NCBI RefSeq assembly: GCF_002414005.1
Contig: NZ_DHYG01000043.1
Coordinates: 1-64,000 of the forward strand
Direction of reading: 5' to 3'
Length of the DNA stretch: 64,000 nucleotides
Source: Psychrobacter sp. UBA5136
GTDB taxonomy: Bacteria; Pseudomonadota; Gammaproteobacteria; Pseudomonadales; Moraxellaceae
Shown here one piece after another: positions 7,306 through 16,127 of the stretch. A model generated the notes under the pieces. It saw only the letters and a program-made list of their open reading frames with translations. It was not told where the DNA came from and searched no databases. The translations under genes and the position numbers were made by a program. Numbering within the stretch: the first letter of the stretch is position 1; every line of letters starts with the position of its first letter.

Positions 7306-8286
7306 ATGTCAGAAAAGTTCTTACGAAACACTACACTTATTACTTATTCACCTTCAAAAGTGTCAATAGTACCTTGTGAAGATATCTTAATTTTAAACTT
7401 TAAGCCTCACGGCGACGAAGTTTTTTGGCTCAATACTTATGGATTGAGTGAATTAAATGAGATGAAACAAGTTGTCATCCAGAACCAGTTTGATGATTTT
7501 TTAATTAAATTATTGCAAGATGATGAGCATGCCAATAAGGTTATCGAACTCGATAATGTCCTGTTTATCGCTCTAAAAGTATTAAAAACTGATGACAAAA
7601 ATCTAGATAATAAACAATTGATTTTCGTTGTATCGTCAAATATGTTATGGAGTTTGCAAGAGAATCATAATAATCATTTTCAGTGGATTCGTGATCGCTT
7701 AAGCGAAGGCAAAGGACAAGTTCGAAGCAAAAAAGTAGATTATTTGCTTTTTCTGTTGATTGAGTCATTGATAGCAAACTATGAAGAGACGTTTGAGAAA
7801 TTACTGAATGCTGACGGTGACTCGATAAAGGTGACCAATATTAATCCAACGCCTTATTTTACTAAAAAGGTTGAGGAGCAAAAACGTCGCATGTTGAACT
7901 TTAAGAAAGCGACGCTGAGCCTTCGCAATACCATTGTAAAGCTGGAAACGATTAATATTATTCCTATGGATAGTAAGTATTTCACCGAACTTAAAGAGCA
8001 AGCCAACAATTTGATTGATGAAATTGATTTTGAGTTGTTTGAGCTTGATAGTAAAACCAATCTGATATTCTCAATTCAGGGCCATCGTTTGAATGAAATC
8101 ATACGTACCTTGACCTTAGTGTCAGTGGTATTTATACCATTAACATTTTTGGTAGGCGTTTACGGTATGAATTTTGACTATATGCCTGAGTTAAAATGGA
8201 ATGAGGGTTACTTTGCCTTGTGGGGTGTGATGGTAACATTGACTGTGGCCATCGTTGTGTATTTTAAAAGTAAGAAATGGTTTTAA
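7306..8286 (+). CDS. CorA-family divalent metal transporter
   Basis: Membrane channel of 326 residues. A long soluble N-terminal domain ends in a coiled-coil stalk (about residues 180-260). Two C-terminal helices follow, with the family signature YGMN at the end of the first (VGVYGMNFDYMPEL) and a basic tail. The GMN motif fits CorA or ZntB-type transport of Mg2+, Co2+, Ni2+ or Zn2+; which ion cannot be told. ATG 7306 follows a purine-rich GGGGGAAGGG. The gene diverges from a PepSY gene across a shared operator-like motif. Confidence 0.88.
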   Translation: MSEKFLRNTTLITYSPSKVSIVPCEDILILNFKPHGDEVFWLNTYGLSELNEMKQVVIQNQFDDFLIKLLQDDEHANKVIELDNVLFIALKVLKTDDKNLDNKQLIFVVSSNMLWSLQENHNNHFQWIRDRLSEGKGQVRSKKVDYLLFLLIESLIANYEETFEKLLNADGDSIKVTNINPTPYFTKKVEEQKRRMLNFKKATLSLRNTIVKLETINIIPMDSKYFTELKEQANNLIDEIDFELFELDSKTNLIFSIQGHRLNEIIRTLTLVSVVFIPLTFLVGVYGMNFDYMPELKWNEGYFALWGVMVTLTVAIVVYFKSKKWF

Positions 8287-8342
8287 ACTGTACTGCTAAC
8301 TTGTAATGTCTTAGGCTTTTAAAGATTGTTTATTAGTAGAAT

Positions 8343-9689
8343 TTATTTATAATAAATACTAAACGTACTACCGCCTGCAGCATTAGCTTGATGGGTAAGT
8401 TGCCAGCCCATATGCGTTATGATGCGCTGAACAATACTTAGACCTAACCCTGTGCCATCAACCTTATAGCTCGTATAATCTTTTGACGAGAACTTATCAG
8501 TTAATTGCCCATCATTTTTCTTTTGCTCTAAACGCTCAAACCTTTCATAGAGTAGAGGCATCATCGCTTCAGGAATACCCAAGCCAGTATCGGTAACGGT
8601 GATTTTTTTATCGTCAATAATAATAACTACCTCACCCTCATCCGTGTATTGAAAGGCATTCTTTATTAAGTTGCCTAGTGCCATTTTTAGTAATTCAGGT
8701 CGTACGTAGGCAAAATACTCTTGTTCAGCGACTACTGCATAAGTCACAGTCTTATACCGTAGCAAGTATTTCAAGCGCTCCACCTCATTGTTAGCAATGT
8801 TATTGATAGAGGTTTGCGGAGCGTCCAGTTTTTCAGGAGCACGCGAGAGTAGTAATAATGCGCTGATAATCTCAGAGGTTTCTTTGGCCGTATTGCTAAT
8901 ACGGTTAGTAAACTCGCTCAAACGGCTATCGCCTTCTAACTGGGAAGCCAGTACTTCTGATGCACCCATGATAATCGTCAAAGGCGTGCGCAACTCGTGG
9001 CTAACATCTCCAGTAAATAGCTGCTCACGTTTGAGATACTGCTCAAGCTTATGATTCTTCTCATCAATAGCGCGTGCTAATACGCCAACCTCGGAGGGCA
9101 AATGGGTCAATTCGGTTAAATTTTGATGATCGGTCTCTACTGCTTTTTTTAAGTCTAATAAAGGTTTAGTAATTTGCCTAGAGGATAGCTGAGAAAATAT
9201 TGCGGCAATTAGTAAGCTTAAAATAACGGCAACTCTCAAGGCATTAGCAAAGATATCTTCTAGGTGCTCAAAGATGGCAAGGACAGGGTAGTTCCCCATT
9301 ACCATCTCAGTGTCTTCTAAATAGCTCAAAATATAGTTTTGCTTATTTTTTTGATAGTGAAAAAAATGCAGTTCCGTTCTAACATCGCCACCTTTGGTGG
9401 GCACGGTTACGGGCATCTCTTGCACTGTCTCGGTTGCCAAAGCTTTTAAATTATCAGGTGCATGATTATAACGATAAATAGTGATGCCAGGTTTTGCCGT
9501 ATAAATAGGCTGATCGCCGTCCTTTTCTTGACTAAGCTCTAGCTGTTGTAGCAAACGAGCTTTGACCAACTCTTGCTCCATCCTTGTCTCAGCGTACACA
9601 AAAATGCTGACGAATGTCGCACACAGTAGTATGGCAAATAGAAAATATGACAGTCGAAATTTATTGGCGATGGAGTCGATGCTGAACAT
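8343..9689 (-). CDS. Sensor histidine kinase, ColS/PmrB-like
   Basis: Sensor kinase of 448 residues: helix at 13-32, periplasmic domain at about 33-145, second helix, HAMP, H-box VSHELRTPLT with His231, N-box NLIKNAFQY and G-boxes DTGLGIP and GTGLGLS. The short periplasmic domain contains ExxE (E125-D-T-E128) near the second helix and further acidic residues after the first. This is like ColS-type sensors that bind Fe3+ or Zn2+ through ExxE. With eptA next door, the pair is the likely controller of lipid A modification. It lies 97 bases after its regulator. Confidence 0.9.
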   Translation of the reverse strand: MFSIDSIANKFRLSYFLFAILLCATFVSIFVYAETRMEQELVKARLLQQLELSQEKDGDQPIYTAKPGITIYRYNHAPDNLKALATETVQEMPVTVPTKGGDVRTELHFFHYQKNKQNYILSYLEDTEMVMGNYPVLAIFEHLEDIFANALRVAVILSLLIAAIFSQLSSRQITKPLLDLKKAVETDHQNLTELTHLPSEVGVLARAIDEKNHKLEQYLKREQLFTGDVSHELRTPLTIIMGASEVLASQLEGDSRLSEFTNRISNTAKETSEIISALLLLSRAPEKLDAPQTSINNIANNEVERLKYLLRYKTVTYAVVAEQEYFAYVRPELLKMALGNLIKNAFQYTDEGEVVIIIDDKKITVTDTGLGIPEAMMPLLYERFERLEQKKNDGQLTDKFSSKDYTSYKVDGTGLGLSIVQRIITHMGWQLTHQANAAGGSTFSIYYK

Positions 9690-9786
9690 GGTATTTACTT
9701 CTAGTAGAAGGCGGTAAGAAGGGAATAGTAGATATCACTAACACGACTCTCAATCAGGCTGAGTCGCTAAATCGTACAAGAATATT

Positions 9787-10473
9787 TTATACTTTATCCG
9801 GATTAATTATCTGATAACCCACTCCAGGCATCGTCATTATCATAGGTCTGGCAAATGGCTTGTCGACTTGTACGCGTACACTATGCATATGAGTCCGTAG
9901 CGCATCGCTACTTGGAATATCCTCACCCCATACCTTTTCCTCAAGCTCACTTTTACTGACGACTCGTGGCGACGCATTCATTAATGTTTCTAAAATTTTA
10001 AACCCTGTCGGTGTCAGTTTTAGTGATTTACCTTCTCGTCTAATCGTGTGCTCATTAGCATTTAAGGATAATGGTCCGACAGCTAAGCTGTGCTCAAAAT
10101 GCTCATCCTGATTTCGACGGATAAGCGCTTTGATACGTGATTCCAACTCAATAAGTGAAAAAGGCTTGACCAGATAATCGTCAGCGCCACTATCGAAGCC
10201 TGCGACTTTATCCAAAATCGTATCACGAGCCGTCAGCATCAATACAGGGGTTTTATTATGTAGCTCTTCTCTCAGTTTTTTACATAGCTTGGTGCCGTCC
10301 ATACCCGGCAGCATGACATCTAATAAAATAACGTCATAGCGATTATTCGCGGCGAGTGTTAAGCCGCTAATGCCATTATGAGCGTTGTCCAGCTCAAAAC
10401 CTTTTGGTTCAAAAAAGGCATAAATATTGGCGACGATATCGGGATTGTCTTCGATGATAAGTATCTTGTACAT
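9787..10473 (-). CDS. OmpR-family response regulator, ColR/PmrA-like
   Basis: Response regulator of 228 residues with phospho-acceptor Asp52 in ILLDVMLPGMDG, Lys in the VKPF loop and a C-terminal winged helix ending MPGVGYQI. It lies between eptA, 44 bases upstream on the same strand, and its kinase downstream, so eptA, regulator and kinase probably form one transcript. CTTAAC-N5-CTTAAC boxes at eptA and dgkA are its best candidate sites, though the QseB-like regulator at 1794-2453 is an alternative binder. Confidence 0.92.
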   Translation of the reverse strand: MYKILIIEDNPDIVANIYAFFEPKGFELDNAHNGISGLTLAANNRYDVILLDVMLPGMDGTKLCKKLREELHNKTPVLMLTARDTILDKVAGFDSGADDYLVKPFSLIELESRIKALIRRNQDEHFEHSLAVGPLSLNANEHTIRREGKSLKLTPTGFKILETLMNASPRVVSKSELEEKVWGEDIPSSDALRTHMHSVRVQVDKPFARPMIMTMPGVGYQIINPDKV

Positions 10474-10517
10474 AATAGTCTCTTGTATAAATATTAGTAG
10501 CGCCTAGGTTGAAGGTC

Positions 10518-12218
10518 TTAATGGATAGTTTTAAAAAAGGTTGGCGCTGCTGCTACCTCATCGGTAGTAATACCGAAAAAGTTAAGTAAAGTTGGCGTAA
10601 TAAAGTCATGTGACACGGGCTGATTAATCGTACTAATGAGACTACTTTTATCAATATTATTGCTAGTAGGCGACCAAATGATGACAGGCACCTGCTTTTG
10701 CGCATCAGGTGCGATAGCGTAGGGCATGCCATGCAAGTAAATATTATTCTCGCCTAAACTTTCGCCATGATCGCTAATATATACCATTACCACATCATAG
10801 TCCTGCTCATACTTTTTGAGCGTATTAATCACGTTATTTAAGAAATAATCTGTATAACGAATGGCATTGTCATAAGCGTTGATGACGGATTGATCATCGC
10901 ATTTAGCAAGCTCGTTCGTCATGCATACTGGTTTGTACTCTTCAAACTCCTTAGGATAACGTTTGTAGTAAGCGGGACCATGATTACCCATTTGATGCAA
11001 TAAAATAAGGGTGTCTTTAGCAGAGCCGTCTGCTGTTACTCCTGTATCTGACTTAACTAAAGTATCAAAACCGTCAAGCATACCAATATCACGACACTCC
11101 TCATCACAATTTGGATTAACATCAGGCGTCTTAAAGTCCTCAAAAGTTACTCTATTAGCTACTCCTTTAGAGCTCGAATTATTGTCTCGCCAAACAACTT
11201 TGACGCCTTGCTTGTTCAAGGTATCTAGTACATTTTCATTATAGTCTGCCGTATTGTAATCATAATTTTCTCGATTAGCATAACTAAACATACAAGGTAC
11301 GGAATAAGCGGTGGACGTGCCACAAGAGGTCGCATTTCTAAAGCTATAGATATTTGGCTGGCTAGCAAGTAAAGGCGTAGTGTCGCGCTTGTAGCCATTA
11401 AGAGCGATATGATCGGCACGAACCGTTTCACCAACGACAAATACCATGAGTTTAGGTTTTGCTGCACTAGTACCAGCAGTAGGGGTTATACGTTTGGCGT
11501 CTGTAGCATGCAGGGTCAAAGTATCCGGACGACGCAATTCATCGATATAGTCGGTACCTAATTTGATAACCGAATAAATAGGGGTAATAGGATTAGCATA
11601 ACTACGAACCATTTTATGCTGACGAAAAAAGGTGGCGTATTGATCGCCAAAGGGCAGTAGGCAGACAGCCATTAAGGCGATAGATGAGGTTAAGGTTAAC
11701 GCTTTTTGCCATAGCGCTCGACGTAAAGGTACTCTTTTTATGCGGATTTTAGCAATAATAACTGCGGGTATAACGCCTAGCAGGAACACTCGTATAAAGA
11801 AGCTTAGCGACATCAGCCCCATCGCTTCACCTTGATCGGTTTGTATACTATTGATCAGCATATTAGTATCGAAAATAGTGCCATAAGCGTCAGTAAAATA
11901 GCCACATACGGCCGCTATCATTACCATAGCGATGAGCACTGGTTTAGCAATAGGACGATAGCAAAATAATTGGAAAAGCAGCCACATTAAGCCGAACAAT
12001 AAGCCTGTGATAGAAACCATGAAGCCAACGTTATTACCAAAAGGGTAAATGCTAAGCACTTGCGCGAAAAAACCAAAATTTGCAGTAGCGACTAAATAGA
12101 GCGCAATGATAATAATCAGATAGTTAAGATTAATTTCATGATTAAAAATGCTGTTTAGATAGCTTTTTTGGGTAGGAGCTTTGGTGATTTCAGTGCTAAG
12201 TGCTTGAGAGGTTGACAT
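10518..12218 (-). CDS. eptA: Lipid A phosphoethanolamine transferase EptA
   Basis: Inner-membrane enzyme that moves phosphoethanolamine from phosphatidylethanolamine to lipid A, which lowers surface charge and gives polymyxin resistance; diacylglycerol is released. Five N-terminal helices precede a periplasmic sulfatase-type domain. Its metal and nucleophile motifs are VVGETVRADH, the nucleophile Thr region CGTSTAYSVPCMF, and SDHGESLGENNIYLHG. Length (566) fits the family. I chose ATG 12218 (MSTSQ) over a TTG at 12233. A PmrA-type box lies 58 bases upstream. Confidence 0.95.
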   Translation of the reverse strand: MSTSQALSTEITKAPTQKSYLNSIFNHEINLNYLIIIIALYLVATANFGFFAQVLSIYPFGNNVGFMVSITGLLFGLMWLLFQLFCYRPIAKPVLIAMVMIAAVCGYFTDAYGTIFDTNMLINSIQTDQGEAMGLMSLSFFIRVFLLGVIPAVIIAKIRIKRVPLRRALWQKALTLTSSIALMAVCLLPFGDQYATFFRQHKMVRSYANPITPIYSVIKLGTDYIDELRRPDTLTLHATDAKRITPTAGTSAAKPKLMVFVVGETVRADHIALNGYKRDTTPLLASQPNIYSFRNATSCGTSTAYSVPCMFSYANRENYDYNTADYNENVLDTLNKQGVKVVWRDNNSSSKGVANRVTFEDFKTPDVNPNCDEECRDIGMLDGFDTLVKSDTGVTADGSAKDTLILLHQMGNHGPAYYKRYPKEFEEYKPVCMTNELAKCDDQSVINAYDNAIRYTDYFLNNVINTLKKYEQDYDVVMVYISDHGESLGENNIYLHGMPYAIAPDAQKQVPVIIWSPTSNNIDKSSLISTINQPVSHDFITPTLLNFFGITTDEVAAAPTFFKTIH

Positions 12219-12276
12219 AACTAGGCTTCTCAACAGGATGGTAAGGAGTTTGATTCCTTACGATAACAAGAGGCCT

Positions 12277-12293
12277 GTTAAGAAGACGTTAAG
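12277..12293 (-). promoter_or_regulatory. PmrA-type box upstream of eptA
   Basis: CTTAAC-N5-CTTAAC on the coding strand, 58 bases before the eptA ATG. Half-sites and spacing are identical to the boxes at 6070 and 6271. This supports direct control by one of the two OmpR-type regulators nearby. Confidence 0.65.
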
Positions 12294-12384
12294 ATATTTG
12301 GGTTGAGTAATGCTTTAAGAAGATAATATATTCTTAAAAATAAATAGTTAGATAATAAGCTTAAGGATGCATATTGCCTCTACT

Positions 12385-12591
12385 TTAGCTGGTTAGTCGA
12401 CGCCTAATAAACCAACTAATTATAATTACTATAGCAATCGATAAAAAAATCTTTGAGTAGGGTGCTAACGCAGTCTCTATAACCTCGTAGTTTTTGCCGA
12501 AGTGGTAACCTGCAAGCGTCAGTACAGTTGTCCAAACACTAGAACCCAAAGCAGTCAATACTAAAAAAGATAAAAGTGGCATTTTGTTCAT
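12385..12591 (-). pseudogene. DedA-family C-terminal remnant
   Basis: The 68 residues resemble only the end of DedA membrane proteins. The stretch GMNKMPLLSF matches their AGxNxMxxxxF region, LGSSVWTTVLTLAGYHFGK the next helix, and a final helix ends in Arg residues. An in-frame stop lies four codons before the ATG, and no N-terminal DedA sequence (the RF-P--R region) is visible upstream. A functional short membrane protein is possible but less likely. DedA proteins support proton-motive force and polymyxin resistance in other bacteria, so a remnant beside eptA is notable. Confidence 0.6.
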
Positions 12592-12690
12592 ACCCCCATA
12601 TCAACAACATCACCTAAGAAAATTAGACTTCATAATCTAGCCTTATACACTATATGAATAATAGCATTCAGAGCCTTTCGACTTATCAAA

Positions 12691-12715
12691 ATAAAATAGA
12701 CCTATAGTAGGTCTA
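12691..12715 (-). terminator. Terminator after copS
   Basis: A perfect 8-bp stem, TAGACCTA / TAGGTCTA (12697-12715), is followed on the minus strand by a U-rich tract (UUUUAUUUU). It lies 43 bases past the copS stop. Confidence 0.6.
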
Positions 12716-12757
12716 CATATTATTAATATTTTGAACACTAGGATATTGAGGTGTATG

Positions 12758-14311
12758 CTACTTAGCAATCAATAATCCTACAGTAACTTCAAAACAATAC
12801 TCATCTTTGTTAGTGATATTGACCGTCCCTTTATGAGCATTAGCAATAGCCTGAACGATAGATAAACCCAAACCTGATCCTGAATGGTGCTGGCTAGTTT
12901 TATCATGACGATAAAAGCGCTCAAACAATCGATCTGCTTCGCTTTGGTTTAGAGGTTTTTCTAGAAGGTTAGTAAAAGTTATCTCTAGCCAAGATTGCTT
13001 CGCGGTTTGAGTGTTACTTTGATCGTCTTCAAGCATCTTATAATTATTAACGGAAGTATTTGGAGTGTTGACAGTGGCTGATATTGTGACGACGCTATTA
13101 CTAGCGGCGTAGTAGATCGCGTTTGATAGCAGATTAGCAAATAGCCTTTGCAATAAACCTTCATCGCCTAATACTGCCTTAAAATCTCCTAATTTTACAA
13201 AAGTTATTTTACGATCCTCGGCAATCATTTCAAAGTAATCTAACAGCTTATTGATTAGGACCTCAGTATCTACAGTAGTCACTTGCGAATCACTCAGTCC
13301 TTTTTGGGTTTTTGCTAGCAGTAGCATGTTGTTAATCATCGCCGATAATTGCTCTAAGGTGTCATGTTGCTGATGTAATTGTTCGACATATTCCTCTTCC
13401 TCTCTAGGCTTATTTAACATGACTTGCGTTTGCGTAATCAGCGTCGCTATTGGCGTGCGTAGCTCATGCGCGATATTGTCTGAAAATCGCGACAACGACT
13501 CAAAATTGCTTTCAAGCTTAGCCATCATCGAGTTATAGGATTCTGCTAAAGGTCTTAGCTCTAATGGCATATCACTAACTATTACTCTTTCGCTCAATCT
13601 TTCAGGATGAATACCTTTCATCCTTTGCACGATAGTGGATAAAGGGGCAAAACCCCAATACACGCTTAAGGTTGCTATTGAAACCAACAGTAGTGTGATG
13701 GCAAATAGGATCAGACTAAGTTGACGGTTAAACTGTAATAAATACTGATGATGCACGTCAATGGGTAAGGCGATAAGGGCAAGCATGTCATCGTCTCCAA
13801 TAACCATAGCTCGATAACGTCTGTCTTTAATATTTATTACAAACTGTCTGTCATCATGATTTTGCTGTAATGATAATAGGTTAAAGTCGGCACTTAATTC
13901 ATTAGCAAAGTTTTTGGGAGTACTAGATAGCAATCGCCCCTCTTTATCAGCAATGATAGTTTTTAGATCGTAATCTAGCGCTGATGAATGCAGGTGATCA
14001 TCATTTTCTGTGGCTATTGTAGGAAGTAGATTTGAAGAAGCTTTCGAGCTTAGCGGTTGTTGAGTGTTTGATGGACTTTGAGGCTTAGGTAGTGTCTGAG
14101 AGGCTATTTGGTTATCCGCCTCTGTTACGCGCTTACGTAGATTAAAGGCTGCGTGGGTAATGATTTCAGCATCCATTTGCTCAAAATGGCCTTTAACAGA
14201 GTGCTGTACCCAGATATAGATTATCAACTGCGATAAAACGACAAACATCGTCAATAAAAACACAGTTCGCCATAGTAAGGGTAAGCGTCGATTGTCCAAT
14301 CTATTTATCAT
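12758..14311 (-). CDS. copS: Heavy-metal sensor histidine kinase CopS/CusS-like
   Basis: Sensor kinase of 517 residues: helix at about 14-33, periplasmic sensor of about 160 residues containing several His, second helix, HAMP, H-box IAHELRTPIAT with His near 282, N-box and final GSGLGLSIVQAI. ATG 14311 is chosen because GGAAG precedes it and the 11-base overlap with copR suits coupled translation; an in-frame start at 14368 exists. Adjacent copper genes indicate periplasmic Cu sensing, as in CusS. Confidence 0.9.
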   Translation of the reverse strand: MINRLDNRRLPLLWRTVFLLTMFVVLSQLIIYIWVQHSVKGHFEQMDAEIITHAAFNLRKRVTEADNQIASQTLPKPQSPSNTQQPLSSKASSNLLPTIATENDDHLHSSALDYDLKTIIADKEGRLLSSTPKNFANELSADFNLLSLQQNHDDRQFVINIKDRRYRAMVIGDDDMLALIALPIDVHHQYLLQFNRQLSLILFAITLLLVSIATLSVYWGFAPLSTIVQRMKGIHPERLSERVIVSDMPLELRPLAESYNSMMAKLESNFESLSRFSDNIAHELRTPIATLITQTQVMLNKPREEEEYVEQLHQQHDTLEQLSAMINNMLLLAKTQKGLSDSQVTTVDTEVLINKLLDYFEMIAEDRKITFVKLGDFKAVLGDEGLLQRLFANLLSNAIYYAASNSVVTISATVNTPNTSVNNYKMLEDDQSNTQTAKQSWLEITFTNLLEKPLNQSEADRLFERFYRHDKTSQHHSGSGLGLSIVQAIANAHKGTVNITNKDEYCFEVTVGLLIAK

Positions 14312-15035
14312 ATTGGCTATCTTCCGTTTCGCTGGCAGCTTTATTACTAGCTGAAACGTCGACAGCATCTAATCGGTAGCCCATGCCACGCACAGTATGA
14401 ATTAGCTTGGTATCAAACTCATCGTCTATTTTTATACGCAGACGTCTTATTGCCACATCAATCACATTAGTATCGTTATCAAAGTTCATATCCCATACTT
14501 GTGAAGCAATGATTGAGCGTGGTAATACTTCACCGCGGCGCTCTAATAGAAACTGTAATAGGGAGAACTCTTTTGCGGTTAGTTTAATGGGCGTGTCTCC
14601 TCTATGTACAGTGCGCTTGGCAATGTCCATTTTGAGATCCGCTATTTGCATGAGCGTACTTTTATAGTCGGCTTGATTGGCGCGTCGTAATAAGCTTTTT
14701 ATCCTGACTATTAACTCTGCAAAGGCAAAAGGTTTGGTCAGATAATCATCACCGCCAATCTCAATCCCCTTGATTTTGTCATCTAAATCATCTTTTGCGG
14801 TTAGAAATAACACTGGCGTATGCTTGCCAGCCGCTCGGTAATTACGTACTAGCTCAAAACCGCTAACATCAGGCAGCATAACATCCATGAGTATCACGCT
14901 AAACTCTTCAGTCATCATAGCATGGTAGCCATCTAAACCTGTCAGCTGATGATCAACAATGAAGCCTGCTTCACTTAAGCCTTTTTTTACATATTCGCCG
15001 AGTTTTAATTCATCTTCTACTAGTAGTACTTTCAT
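14301..15035 (-). CDS. copR: Heavy-metal response regulator CopR/CusR-like
   Basis: OmpR-family regulator of 244 residues with phospho-acceptor Asp51 (VILMDVMLPDVSG), TKPF loop Lys and a winged helix ending VRGMGYRLD. A short tail of about 20 residues follows. It diverges from the copper genes. TGACA-N4-TGTCA at 15106-15119 and a perfect palindrome at 15601-15628, built on ATGACAAT, match the known CusR/CopR box pattern (TGACAA-N2-TTGTCA), so it probably activates 15263-20333 and itself. Confidence 0.92.
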   Translation of the reverse strand: MKVLLVEDELKLGEYVKKGLSEAGFIVDHQLTGLDGYHAMMTEEFSVILMDVMLPDVSGFELVRNYRAAGKHTPVLFLTAKDDLDDKIKGIEIGGDDYLTKPFAFAELIVRIKSLLRRANQADYKSTLMQIADLKMDIAKRTVHRGDTPIKLTAKEFSLLQFLLERRGEVLPRSIIASQVWDMNFDNDTNVIDVAIRRLRIKIDDEFDTKLIHTVRGMGYRLDAVDVSASNKAASETEDSQYDK

Positions 15036-15105
15036 AGTAATCCTTCAATATAATTATGATTTTATAATACCCAAATCAATATAAATGACAAAACGGACTG
15101 GTATC

Positions 15106-15119
15106 TGACAAAGATGTCA
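15106..15119. promoter_or_regulatory. CopR/CusR-like box in the copR divergent region
   Basis: TGACAAAGATGTCA is a near-palindrome of the CusR-box type. It is 70 bases from the copR start and 143 bases before the small secreted protein gene, so it could serve both directions. Confidence 0.55.
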
Positions 15120-15262
15120 TGCGCTCGTCATCAAATGGTCAGTCTTCGTTTGTTAATCTATACCTATAGTACATAGCGGCTCATTCTTGATACGAGTAGC
15201 TACTATGAATTATTACTACAGGTAATTAGTTTCAATATTTAATAATTTATTAAGGATGTTAT

Positions 15263-15589
15263 ATGAAAAGCTATCGTTCATTCAAAAAAGTGGTGCTGCT
15301 ATCCGCTTCGATGCTTATCGGTATATCAGCAGCTAATGCGCATACTACCAATCTAAGCACTTCAATTATCGATAATTGCGATAACTTAACTACGTTTGCC
15401 AGAAATCTAGATCACAATAACGCGCAGATGTCTGATGCTCAAATGAAAAGCTATGTTGATGCACGAGTCGCTTGCCAAGTTCAGCATCAAGATCAACATC
15501 TGCAGTCTGAAAAGTATTTTATAAAAAAATATGGTAGCGATCGTGATAGAAATGCTGATGCCATACTAAATGAATACGTGCAGCATTAA
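15263..15589 (+). CDS. Small secreted protein of unknown function
   Basis: 108 residues with a clear signal peptide ending ISAANA-HT. The mature part of about 80 residues is polar and has two Cys (in IIDNCDN and VACQVQ) and several His. AAGGA-type spacing supports ATG 15263. I do not recognise a family. It is the first gene after the divergent copR promoter and lies just ahead of the palindromic copper box, so it is probably copper-induced and periplasmic. A metal-binding role is inference. Confidence 0.75.
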   Translation: MKSYRSFKKVVLLSASMLIGISAANAHTTNLSTSIIDNCDNLTTFARNLDHNNAQMSDAQMKSYVDARVACQVQHQDQHLQSEKYFIKKYGSDRDRNADAILNEYVQH

Positions 15590-15600
15590 AATATAAAAGT

Positions 15601-15628
15601 AGCAAGATGACAATATTGTCATCTTGCT
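15601..15628. promoter_or_regulatory. Perfect 28-bp palindrome, copper (CusR-like) box
   Basis: Each 14-base half reads AGCAAGATGACAAT. The centre, TGACAATATTGTCA, fits the CusR box TGACAA-N2-TTGTCA. No U tract follows, so an operator is more likely than a terminator. It lies 95 bases before the Met-rich protein gene. Confidence 0.7.
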
Positions 15629-15723
15629 GTCATCTCTCTGTCAGAATCAATAAGTTATGCTTTAGACTGAATTAATATCCTAAAGCTTTATGTACCCTCA
15701 ACTAAATCAATTAAGGATTAACC

Positions 15724-16002
15724 ATGTCACTCTTTAAATCAAAGTCTTTACCTAAAGCAATCGTAGCCACTGCCGTCGCTCTAGTCGTTTCAACCTCAGC
15801 TCTAGCACATGATCCTAAAATGCATGCTGAAAAAGATCAAATGAACTGTGAAAAAATGCAAAAGCATATGGATATGATGGGAAAAATGGATCATAGCAAG
15901 ATGGACATGAGCGATCCCGCTATGAAAGCGATGATGGCTAACATGGGTAAAATGAAGCAAATGTATCAAAAGCACTGCGTAACAGATAAAAGTGACTCTT
16001 AA
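15724..16002 (+). CDS. Met/His-rich periplasmic copper-binding protein
   Basis: 92 residues: signal peptide ending STSALA-HD, then a mature part in which Met, His and Lys dominate (HMDMMGKMDHSKMDMSD). Met clusters of this type bind Cu(I) in periplasmic copper proteins. An AAGGA precedes the ATG. The gene has its own upstream copper palindrome and is followed by the cytochrome and PcoA genes. Its Met-rich stretch resembles the repeats of PcoB at 19371-19600. It probably stores or passes copper in the periplasm. Confidence 0.8.
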   Translation: MSLFKSKSLPKAIVATAVALVVSTSALAHDPKMHAEKDQMNCEKMQKHMDMMGKMDHSKMDMSDPAMKAMMANMGKMKQMYQKHCVTDKSDS

Positions 16003-16015
16003 ACATTGATTTTAT

Positions 16016-16064
16016 AAATCCTTTATTACTGCTAGATAGTTTCATCAATCAGTAATAAGGGTTT
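16016..16064 (+). terminator. Stem-loop after the Met-rich protein gene
   Basis: A long stem AAATCCTTTATTACTG / CAGTAATAAGGGTTT has an 18-base loop and no clear U tract. It may slow transcription or protect the upstream mRNA rather than fully terminate. Confidence 0.45.
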
Positions 16065-16127
16065 GTAGGAAATATTTGTAGACGCTAAGAGTAGGGTATT
16101 AAAGAAAATGAATTTTAGGATAAACCC

